Assembly (NCBI GenBank): GCA_037893245.1
Contig: JBAIAA010000455.1
Span: 248,001-312,000, forward strand
Reading direction: 5' to 3'
Length of the DNA stretch: 64,000 nucleotides
Source: Crossaster papposus
Taxonomy: Eukaryota > Echinodermata > Asteroidea > Velatida > Solasteridae
Position numbers and translations under genes: made by a program. The notes under the pieces are model-generated. The model was not told where the DNA came from. It did no database searches and saw nothing but the letters and a program-made list of their open reading frames with translations. Below, piece after piece: positions 54,986 through 64,000 of this stretch. Position 1 is the first letter of the stretch. Each line of letters opens with the position of its first letter.

Positions 54986-55375
54986 CAAATTAATTTCAGT
55001 TGGAAAGAATTGGAATGAGTTGGTATTGAGTTGGTGTGAGTTGGCCTATATTGCAATTACTGAACTTTTTGGAATTCCAATTTGAATGAATTTCAGACCA
55101 ACTCATTCCAATTGGAAATTTAATTGTTGACTGTTTATTTGATTTGATTGAAATTAGTTGTAATTTGTTTCTATCAACTGGAAATTTCACATCCTAATAA
55201 TATATTTCCAACTGGAAATTGTATTTCCCAAAAGGGTCTAGTTGGAAACAAATTCAAACTGAATCCAACGGCGTCAAATCGGGTGCAATTGGCTTTGTGC
55301 CAAAACACAACAATAGAAAAATTCGAATTAGTTTCAACTGGAAAATTGAATTGGACATTTTGATAAGGGAATTAT
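54985..55375. mobile_element. MITE-like segment built of CAATTGGAA / CCAACTGG motifs
   Basis: Repeated AGTTGG, CAATTGGAA, TTCCAACTGGAAAT words in both orientations over about 390 bp resemble the motif-shuffled interiors of the MITEs at 51795 and 59869. Ends not determined. Confidence 0.4.
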
Positions 55376-56129
55376 AAAGCTGATGCTAATAAAAATATCA
55401 TATTTAAGTATTTAATTGTATTGTAGAGTTTCACTGCAATTTCTCATGCAGGTTTTGTTATGTTCTCAAAAACAAAATAAAAACATCAGTTGATCAACAT
55501 TAGCAACTTCTATTCCCATGTTGTTATTTAATTTTATTTTCTGTTATGGACTCCTTAAATGAACTTAACAAAAGCTATGGACTTTACTCTCTCTTTTTTA
55601 TTTACCAAACACATTCAGTGTGCTTTTGTGATTTTAGTGTACAAGTACGATGTAGTGTTCTACACTTCAACTCATGGGCGTCAATCAGTGGGGGGGTGGG
55701 GTGGGTCATGGGTCATGTGTCATGTCCCCCAAACTTGTCAAGGACGGGGGGACACAATATCAAATGTTCCCCCACGTTTTTGACACTGGTCTCTCTGTGA
55801 ATGAGTGAATACAACCTCACAAAGTTTAGAACAGCCTCTCAGTTTATACAAATCATGTCCGCCCGTGAAAACTTAGACTGAGTATTCAATCTTCACCCCC
55901 AATGACCCTTTGAGAGTAGGTTGATAGACCACATTTTCCTTTTTTATCATCATGTTTAAGCACCCTACTTTTACCCATGATGTGCAAACTGTACTGAAGA
56001 CTTGAAGGATGCCTGCTCAACTGTTTAGTTTACTTAAAAACAATGCCCAAGGGTAGGCCTACCTTCTGGGCCAAAGCATACTAAAATTACGAGGTTAACA
56101 AAACAAAAATTTAAGGGGGGTTCAAAAGG
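55376..56129. other. Intergenic, nothing recognised
   Basis: No gene seen. A G-rich stretch (about 55690-55750) carries CCCCCAAAC/GTCAAGGACG-like words of an unidentified dispersed repeat. Confidence 0.35.
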
Positions 56130-56400
56130 AAGGGTATACCTTTGGTGATTACTCAAAAAAATAATGAGCATTAAATTACTTGGTAAAGACCACTTGAGAT
56201 GTTGATATTATAAGACATTGTTATAGAAACGACCTCTTAGAATAAATGTAGTTTAGTAGCGTAATTTTTCTCACCAAAATTTGAATCTGAGAAAGGCTTC
56301 AGTGATAACCCTTTCTCGGACATCTGAAAGCACACAATTCTATGCAACAAGGGTGGTTTTGTTTGTTTGTTTACTGGGGTGTATGACCTAACACCTGCAA
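56130..56400 (+). mobile_element. Short interspersed repeat, echinoderm-like
   Basis: AAGGGTATACCTTTGGTGAT, TACTCAAAAAAATAATGAGC and ACATCTGAAAGCACACAA with ATGCAACAAGGGTGG occur in this order. I associate this pattern with abundant echinoderm repeats (from memory, not checked). No coding frame. Confidence 0.5.
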
Positions 56401-56452
56401 TCCTGGGACCAGTGTTGGAAAACAAACCAATAAAGTCGGGACATTTTGAAAT

Positions 56453-56478
56453 GTCGGGACCGGATTTCCGGTCCCGAC
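56453..56478. repeat. Perfect 12-bp-arm palindrome
   Basis: GTCGGGACCGGA and TCCGGTCCCGAC are separated by 2 nt, followed by T7. A partial third copy (GTCGGGACATTTTG) lies 20 bp upstream. It could form a strong hairpin. It sits between repeats, with no gene near enough to suggest a terminator role. Confidence 0.85.
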
Positions 56479-57235
56479 TTTTTTTAGTCCAGAAAAGTGA
56501 TTAGATGATGCCGCCCTCTGTTGTTCAATACTTTACAGCCCGGTCCTGCAATTCGCGTTTGTTTTCGTTTTGTTGTTTTCAAGATCATCTCAGATGCCGA
56601 CGTGTAGACTGTCGAAATGTATAGCGCGCCCTCTTTTGTCGGACTCGAACAGTGTAACGATTGTTTCTCTGTACGTACAGCCTATACAGGTAACCCACAC
56701 GTATTCTTAGTGTTCCTTCGTTTTGAACGTACGTACGACCGTACACCGTCAAGACTTCTCCATCGCCCAATGAGAAGCTCTGCACAACAGGCTCCGCCCA
56801 ATTCAGACCGTTGTATTGATTGAAAATCATAAATATTCATGTTATACATAAGAGCTTTTTCAAGAAAGGCAGTGCACACAGAAAATCCCGTATTGTACAT
56901 GTACCTGTAAAGTAGGTACATGTACAAAGTTGATATCTAAGCGCAAAGCTGCATCAATATGCACCTATTCCATGTACCACACGTTGCTATTCCCCATAGC
57001 ATGCACTGTGCGGTACGAACAATAAAAAGAATGCCACCTGTTAATAGGAATTGAGCCCGTAAAAGAATGTCATTTGAAAGTAGGTTGTGTTGCGTAGTTG
57101 AAAGTAGACCCTGTTTCTATTGCAAGATGGAATAATATACAAACAGTTTTCGCTATTAAATAATAAATAAAAAAATGCTATGTTCAACAGAAATTTAAAT
57201 GTGTTAACATTTTAACAAATTCGAAGAAGTTAGAA

Positions 57236-57743
57236 ATGTTTTCTGATTTAGTCGTTGACATTCACCTCAATCCAAGAAACCTCTTTGATGATCTGGTGAG
57301 GGACCCGCCAGGGTTGTTTCGTCTCACAGGAGAAACACCAGAGTCGATGCTGATGGTCACCCGTGATCTGCAGTCTTTTATCACTAACCAGGGACCCGGA
57401 AGGAGACATCTCTATCGCCCCATTAATAGAATCCTGATGGCTTTGATATGGCTTCGACAGTACCCAACTTATGATGTACTCGCTGCATTATTTAATATGA
57501 ATGAGGCTGCTGTCACGTACGAGAGACATTTATTCTGTCATAACTTTACTTTGGTATTATTTCGAATCAAACATTTCTTGGCCAAGTAGGGAGAAATGGA
57601 TCGCCATTAGAGGGAAGTGGGATGTATTTCCTACTGCAGTGGGGGCCATCGATGGCACCCTACATGAAATACAAAAGACCACAGTCAGAGAACCAAGAGG
57701 ACTTTTACAGCGGATATTCTCGATATCACTGTATGAGCACACA
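57236..57743 (+). pseudogene. Harbinger-like (DDE) transposase, 5' part
   Basis: Frame 57236-57589 shows LFRLTGETPESMLMVTRDL, RHLYRPINRILMALIWLRQY and PTYDVLAALFNMNEAAV, the N-terminal helical region of PIF/Harbinger nucleases. It then shifts into SNISWPSREKW, FPTAVGAIDGTLHEIQ (first catalytic Asp in A-x-D-G-T), and shifts again into RPQSENQEDFYSGYSRYHCM. A donor CAT|GTAAGA follows at 57744. Two frameshifts make it a pseudogene. Confidence 0.85.
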
Positions 57744-58857
57744 TGTAAGAGTTTTGCAATTGCCATTTTTTTCACTCAAGTTTACGTTCAACTCTTTTCT
57801 TACCGAGCACTGTTGTCTAGGTTACCACACTCCGGTTACTATTATTACCACAGCAATGTTTTTAAGTTTTATTGTAAAACGCCTTCGCGTGACAGTGCAA
57901 TGGAAATGAAATTTGTGTATTCTTAACAAGGGTTGTCATAAATTATTAAGAGTGGATCCACGTAAATATTTCATATAAGTGTCCTCGGCATTTTTTTTTT
58001 TTTTGTAATATGAAAGGACTTGGTAAGCAAGTAACCAAAATTGAACTAATTTTTTTTTCTTATGCCCGTTGCCATGGTAACGGGTCATTTGGTGTTTTGG
58101 GCATTTTAAGCCAGTTTTGGGGCCGTAAAAACAGTTTTTTTGCTTATTTAAAACAAATCACCCAGCCAAATTACAAAATGTTATCACAAAATTAACTATA
58201 TCATTACAAAGTATCACCCTTGCCCTTACTTGAGAACAAAATAAAAGTGTTTAAATTGCACCCTAATGCTATTTTTAGAACATGCATTAAAGCATGTTTT
58301 CAGAACTTGTAAAATTGACATTTTTAACAAATTGTTGTCCCTCAAAAAGTAAACTTGCCAGGGGTCTCAGAATATTTTCCTTTTGGATTGGATTAGAGCC
58401 AACATTGGTCTTTTCATATCTGGTGAGAAAAGTTTGGGGGATTGTATCCTCTTGAGGCAGTACTGCATCAAAAATTGTAATTTTCCCAAAAAACGAAAAA
58501 AATGAAATTTGAACTTTTTCTTTAGTTTGAAGTAATAATACACACAAACAATAATATTTATATGAATCTTGCGCCTTTTTCAAATCATAAGAGTGAATTG
58601 TAGGCCTATCAATTACACCTATTGAATAAGCAGCATTTTTGACGGCGAAAATCTAGACTAATCCCCTCCACAACATTTCTTACATACCATTTTCTGATAA
58701 CATTTTATTAGTGACATATACAAAGAGGATACTTGTTGTGAACTAAAACATTATTTCTACAGAACCCAACAGCCCCTTTAAGCACGTCACCCCTCAAAAA
58801 CACAGCTTTATCGCCTGCAAGTGTATCCAAAGTGTTGCGTTATAGCGCCCCCCTATT

Positions 58858-58920
58858 GGCGGGACTCGAACCTGCGACCTCCGGAATAACGGACCGGCGC
58901 TCTACCAACTGAGCTATCTT
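58858..58920 (-). mobile_element. tRNA-Asn-like (GTT) SINE head or pseudo-tRNA
   Basis: The minus strand reads TAGCTCAGTTGGTAGAGCGC (D arm, A box), an anticodon region around CCGTTAT, and GCAGGTTCGAGTCCCGCC (T arm, B box). The anticodon stem has a mismatch, position 33 is C instead of U, the T stem has a mismatch and no acceptor stem forms. It is not a functional tRNA. Confidence 0.7.
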
Positions 58921-59868
58921 ATAGTCTTTGCCAACGACCACTGTATTCGACAGTGCAACCGCACACGATTTATATTCCCATCAGCTCCCTCGATCACGCA
59001 ATGGTCTTTGCAAATTGCTTAAATGGGGCGTGACTTTTAAATACAAATTCGACCATTCGAATATAGGCATAGCTTCTTCACGCAGTCAACTACCATTCAA
59101 CTATGTTGGCAGTCTCCCAAATTGTCAGTATCTTTGTTCGAGGACGCCAGTCGGAAGTCACAAACACCATAATGCCGTGTCGCCATGGGATCACACTCGA
59201 TTTTACGATACAACCTGGGAAGCGACATTGTGGGGATCACTCAATGAGGATACAGCTTTTTATCTTATACATGTGTACCACACAAATAAACCACATACAT
59301 TTGTTTGTTTTGATTGGTTTTAAAAAGTTGTTATATGGTATAATAGTTCAAATATAAAAATATACAAGTGCAAAAAAGCCCTATGTTTTGTTCTTCGAAC
59401 TGACATAGCTCTAAGGGAGCGCTATAATGTAGCACTTTGAATACACTAGCAGGCAAGAACGTTTTGTTTTTGAGAGGTGACGTGCTTAAAGGGGCTGTTG
59501 GTTTGTTTTTTTGAAATAATGATTTAGTTGGGTTCTGTAGTAATAATGTTTTAGTTCACAACAAGTATTGTTTTGTCTTTATATATACCACTAATAAAAT
59601 GTTATCAGAAAATAGAATGTAAGAAATGCAGTGGAGGGAGTTAGTCTAGATTTTCGCCATAACAAATGCAGCTTATTCAGTAGGAGTAATTCACAGGCCT
59701 ACAACTCACTCTTATAATTTGAAAAAGAAGCCAGATTCATACAAGTACAATTGCTGTGTGTATTATTACTTTGAAGGAAAAGCTCAAATTTCATTTTCCC
59801 AGATTTTTGGGGAAATTACCATTGATGCAGTACTGCCTAAAGAAGATGCAATCCCCTAAACTTTTCTT

Positions 59869-60650
59869 AGGCCCCTGTCACACTTGTCCGAATCTATAAT
59901 TCCATTCATAAACCGATCTGAAATATTATTAATTCGAACACGTTCGGAGAGAAATGTCAAAAAACCAGCCAGAAATGATAATACACCGATCATAATCCGG
60001 TCTTATTCCGGATCTAATAAGTTGCTATTCCGATTGCAATCCGTCTATATTCAAAACCTCTCCGATCATCACCGGACATGCCACTTTGAAAAATGTATTG
60101 ATCTCAAGACCGACCGCTTTTATAGCAATTTTGCCGTCCCCGGATCTCCCGCTGAACCGGAATTTATTCGTTATATGATGTTATATATAATTACATCGTG
60201 GTAATGCGGTATATCGTCGGATTTAGTGACATCAAAGTCGGTGCGTCCGTTTTTTGATCGGCATTACAATGGTGTGGGTTCGGAATGAAATCTGAATACA
60301 TACGGTTATCGATCGGAATCGGAGGCCTTTTCCGTACTCTTCCGTACCTATTCCACATTGCAACGAATGGCAACGAATGAGTACAGTGCATATTCCGTGT
60401 GTATACCGGATACCGTCCGTATTGAGGTTGCCGCGACAATTCGGATAAATTATTAAACAGGTTCAATAATTTCTCCGAGTTTCTCAGTGCATCACCGAAC
60501 GTACACGAGTATATAGCGTTGGAAAACCGAGGGAAACCGAGGGAAAACCGTTTGAGTTCAGTTCAAACCGATTAAACACCGAATTCACAATTTTTTACTC
60601 GGAACATGAACGGAGTGACGATTCGGACAAGTGTGACAGGGGCTTTACCA
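59869..60650. mobile_element. MITE nested in the inverted arm, CCCCTGTCACACTTGTCC termini
   Basis: Left GGCCCCTGTCACACTTGTCC and right GGACAAGTGTGACAGGGGC are inverse complements at about 59871 and 60648. The interior repeats CCGATC, TTCCGGA and TATTCCG words in both directions. It interrupts arm sequence that is continuous in the other two arm copies, so it inserted last. Confidence 0.85.
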
Positions 60651-62179
60651 GTATGGAAAGACCAATGTTGGCTCTAATCAAATCCAAAAGGGAAATATTT
60701 CAGGCTAAAACCCCTGGCAAGTTGACTTTTTGAGGGACAAAAATAGAATTACAATTTTACAAGTTCTAAAAACATGCTTTGACGCATGTTCTAAAAAAAT
60801 TTAACCATTTAATTATTTTCTCAAGTAAGGGCAAGGATGATTCTTTGTGATCGTTGATTTTGTGATTTAATTTTGCATTTTGGTTGCATAACGGGACTGT
60901 TGGGTTATGTAGAAATAATGCTTTAGTTGGGTTCTGTAGAAATAATTGTTTCGTTCACAACAAGTATTGTTTCCTCTTTGTATATGCCACTAATAAAATG
61001 TTATCAGAAAATGGTATGTAAGAAATGTTGTGGAGGGGGTTAGTCTAAAGTTTCGCTGTCAAAAATGCTGCTTATTCAGTAGAAGTAATTCACAGGCCTA
61101 CAACTCACTTGTATGATTTGAAAAAGGCGCCAGATTCAACAAATGTTATTGTTTTCGTGTATTATTACTTCAAACTAAAGAAAAAGTTCAAATTTCATTT
61201 GTTTAGTTTTTTGGAAAAATGACAAATTTTGATTCAGTACTGCCTTAAGAGGATACAATCCCCCAAACTTTTCTCACCAGATATGAAAAGACCAATGTTG
61301 GCTCTAATCCAATCCAAAAGGAAAATATTCTGAGACCCCTGGCAAGGTGACTTTTAGAGAGACAAAAATAGGTTAAAAATGTCAATTTTACAAGTTCTGA
61401 AAACATGCTTTAATGCATGTTCTAAAAATAGCATAAGGGTGAAATTTAAAACATTTATTTTTGTTCTCAAGTAAGGGCAAGGATGATACTTTGTAATGAT
61501 ATAGTTTATTTTGTGATAAAATTTTGTATTTTGACTTGGTGATTTTTTGAAAATAAGCACAAAAACTGTTTTTGCGGCCCCAAAACTGGCTAAAAGTGCC
61601 CAAAACACAAAATGGCCCATTACCATGGCAACGGGCAATAGAAAAAAAAAATTATTTCAATTTTGGTTACTTGCTTACCAAGTCCTTTCATATTAAAAAA
61701 AAAAAAAAAAATGCCGAGGACACTTATATGAAATATTTACGTGGACCCACTCTTAAGTGCTCTTAGGGCCATGAAATGAACTTTACAATAGAAGATCACC
61801 AGTCCAGTTATATTTGCCTCAGTTTGTATCTCCCACCATGCAAAGCCTCAAGTTTTATTTATTTGGTTATATACTCTGTATATATCCCTATAACATAATT
61901 CCGTGTAAGGTCTCAAACTGAAGATATATATTTTTTTTTAAGAAATAAAAAGAGAAAGGTTTTTAGTAAGAAGGATATTACCTGATCCCTCATCATCGTC
62001 TCATATCTCCTATCTATCATCTCTCATCTTCCCCATCGTCATATTTTACGATCAACTCTAATTATTTTCCCCTCACCGTCTTCCATTTTCACTAACGTCT
62101 CTCAATTGTCATATTTCTTTAATTACACCACAATCATCCCTTGAAAAACATCATAATAAAATCATAGATTTGTTTTCTT

Positions 62180-62582
62180 CACAGATAATCATCGACAACA
62201 TCCGCTATGTTCAGAGTGGCTTTCTTGGACATCAGAACGATGTTGGCCAGGACCACCATACATTGGCCCTGACCTGGATTTGAACTTTCCGGATGACAGT
62301 TGTCTTCTTGGGGATAACTGCTACGCCAACAGGTATCCAGTAATGACAAGATACAGACGGGATCAGATCCGAAATGTGGCAGATGCTGATGAACGTATGG
62401 CCATGGGTGTGTTTAATGAGGAACATTCGAGATGTAGAATTGAGCACGTTATAGGATTCTTCAAGACATACCGAGCAGTGAAGGGTGTGTACCGACATCC
62501 AAGATGGCTGATGCCCATTGTCGCGGAACTCTGCGCCTGCCTAGCCCAGCGACATTTGAGATTAACAGACAATATTCATTGA
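62180..62582 (+). pseudogene. Harbinger-like transposase, 3' part
   Basis: After the acceptor it reads IIDNIRYVQSGFLGHQNDVG, then one frameshift into PPYIGPDLDLNFPDDSCLLG, DNCYANRYPVMT (second catalytic Asp in L-x-D-N), and EEHSRCRIEHVIGFFKTYRA with the E-x-x-IG motif of the DDE_4 class, ending RLTDNIH-stop. The residue order matches the 5' part, so the two pieces are one gene separated by an intron. At least three frameshifts overall. Confidence 0.85.
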
Positions 62583-63185
62583 TTTAAATTAAAGGCATAC
62601 CGTTGGTTGTTTAAAGGTTAAATATAGACTTAGTAAAGCTGACAGTGCAGTGTTTTTACTTTGTGTGATTCAATATATACATGATAAAACAAACCCGTAA
62701 AAATTTAGGCTTAATCCTTCATCTAAGTCAGGAGAAAATATTAAAAATCCGTGCAAACTTTCAGCGTGTAAACACTGACATTGTCCTTAATTTCGATTGT
62801 TACAATCAAAATTGCTTAAAATGCTATTTTCTCGACTTTTGGAGTATTTCAGACAGAAATATTTTCATGTTGCGATTTTCATTCTCCAATTCGTGTTTCA
62901 AGTTTGGGGACATTGAAACTAAATATGGTCACCTTTTGTTAATGTTCACACCGGCACTTTCTAGAAGTTTCACATATACTTTCATCTTAAAAGAAAGATC
63001 CTGCAAGGATTGAAACATCAGGCCCTAACTTTAAGCAAACAAAAACAACTTTGTAAGAGAAAGGTAAATTTCCGTCGTTACGAGTACTTTATAAATGTGT
63101 GTATTTACCAGGGAGTTGGACGGGGCCCTGGTCAAACATATAGCAAGGGTTTGGTTGTCCGGTCAGTTGTCCGGCAATGTAACCA
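62583..63185. other. Intergenic, nothing recognised
   Basis: A+T-rich. No gene or defined element seen. Confidence 0.4.
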
Positions 63186-64000
63186 AAGGTACAGCAGTGT
63201 GGTCTATGATCAAACCAAATCTCATTTGAATGTGAACAGCAGACCTGAATAGCATTACGACCGAACGAAATCTCATTTGAATGTGAACAGCAGCAACCTG
63301 AACAGCATTACGACCAAACGAAATCTCATTTGAATGTGAACAGCAGACCTGAATAGCATTACGAACGAACGAAATCTCATTTGAATGTGAACAGCAGCAA
63401 CCTGAACAGCATTACGACCAAACGAAATCTCATTTGAATGTGAACAGCAGACCTGAACAGCATTACGACCGAACGAAATCTCATTTGAATGTGAACAGCA
63501 GACCTGAACAGCATTTCGACCGAACGAAATCTCATTTGAATGTGAACAGCAGACCTGAACAGCATTACGACCAAACGAAATCTCATTTAAATGTGAACAG
63601 CAGACCTGTAAAGCCTTACGACCCAACGAAATCTCATTTAAATGTGAACAGCAGACCTGAACAGCATTACGACCGAACGAAATCTCATTTGAATGTGAAC
63701 AGCAGACCTGAACAGCATTACGACCAAACGAAATCTCATTTAAATGTGAACAGCAGACCTGAACAGCATTACGACCGAACGAAATCTCATTTGAATGTGA
63801 ACAGCAGAACTGAACAGCATTACGACCAAACGAAATCTCATTTAAATGTGAACAGCAGACCTGAACAGCATTACGACCGAACGAAATTTCATTTGAATGT
63901 GAACAGCAGAACTGAACAGCATTACGACCGAACGAAATCTCATTTGAATGTGAACAGCAGACCTGAACAGCATTACGACCGAACGAAATCTCATTTGAAT
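63186..64000. repeat. 51-bp minisatellite, ~16 copies, running off the window
   Basis: Unit: GACCGAACGAAATCTCATTT, GAATGTGAACAGCAGACC, TGAACAGCATTAC. Early copies alternate 51 bp with 54 bp (an extra CAG in GCAGCAACC). Because 51 is 17 codons, the minus strand stays open with the period FGRNAVQVCCSHSNEIS over 63273-63626. Substitutions scatter without codon bias, so coding is unlikely but not excluded. Confidence 0.93.

Larger units (their letters stand above)
57946..61756. mobile_element. 3.8-kb TTAA-flanked element with long, duplicated inverted arms
   Basis: TTAA-GAGTGGATCCACG on the left (57946) and CGTGGACCCACTC-TTAA on the right (61756). The left arm runs about 57950-58855 and is matched in inverted orientation twice: by an inner arm at about 59405-60890 (interrupted by a MITE) and by an outer arm at about 60900-61753. 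GGTAAGCAAGTAACCAAAAT, CGTTGCCATGGTAACGG and TAATAAAATGTTATCAGAAA mark corresponding points. The centre (58855-59400) holds a tRNA-like segment. No transposase is seen inside. Confidence 0.85.
57744..62179 (+). other. Intron of the Harbinger-like gene, with nested elements
   Basis: Bounded by GTAAGA and TTTGTTTTCTTCACAG, the 4.4-kb interval is almost entirely occupied by the 3.8-kb TTAA-flanked inverted-repeat element at 57946-61756. The remaining about 630 bp show no coding. Confidence 0.7.

Noticed and set aside
58858-58920. A functional tRNA-Asn gene
   Set aside because: No acceptor stem, mismatched anticodon and T stems, and C at position 33.

Overview
The window is animal nuclear DNA: exons with GT-AG introns, SINEs, LINEs, BEL/Pao, mariner and Harbinger relics, many short inverted-repeat (MITE-like) elements, satellites and a metazoan histone H2A locus. 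No bacterial or viral genome organisation is present. The repeat at 56130-56400 resembles a repeat I associate with echinoderms, and the FEN1-like nuclease and SAM/HECT families are common in marine deuterostomes. An echinoderm is therefore my best guess, but it is an inference from memory.

1-34 kb: plus-strand exons of one large gene for an extracellular Cys-rich protein built of GCC2/GCC3 (ephrin-receptor-like) repeats with C-P-x-G-T-[FY] and G-[FY]-[FY]-C motifs. Thirteen exons plus a duplicated pair are recognisable between 1211 and 33880, with compatible phases at most junctions. The locus is damaged: a TGA replaces a conserved Cys codon (1954), a TTAA-flanked MITE sits inside exon 2 (2015-2400), 1-nt frameshifts lie in exons 4 and 10, exons 8 and 8' have an incompatible donor phase, and the last exon runs into stops. 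It is either a decaying gene or a sequence containing indel errors. N- and C-termini are outside or lost.

11.3-24.8 kb: one intron holds an extraordinary satellite complex. A 3.4-kb unit (two exons plus three 8-bp satellites) is directly duplicated, followed by about 2 kb of a pure 17-bp GC-rich satellite alternating with a T-rich satellite that is also 17 bp long. A foldback element with a telomere-like core (25.0-25.6 kb) and an H2A gene (27.6-28.1 kb) lie in the same intron. The H2A gene has promoter and 3' stem-loop intact but two CGA-type to TGA nonsense codons.

34-50 kb: a 5.66-kb palindromic element (35601-41264) carries a FEN1/XPG-like (PIN) nuclease gene in its centre and right arm and a partial inverted copy in the left arm; the two copies have complementary deletions. 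Then come a LINE relic, a decayed BEL/Pao element, a SINE and a tandem array broken by two insertions.

50-64 kb: a SAM/HECT E3-ligase-like gene, frameshifted and separated from its last exon by a 927-bp TTA-flanked MITE; a Harbinger-like transposase pseudogene whose intron contains a 3.8-kb TTAA-flanked inverted-repeat element with a nested MITE; and a 51-bp minisatellite running off the right edge.

The recurring theme is TTAA-flanked (piggyBac-type target) non-autonomous elements, five of them recognisable, one inserted precisely in a coding exon.
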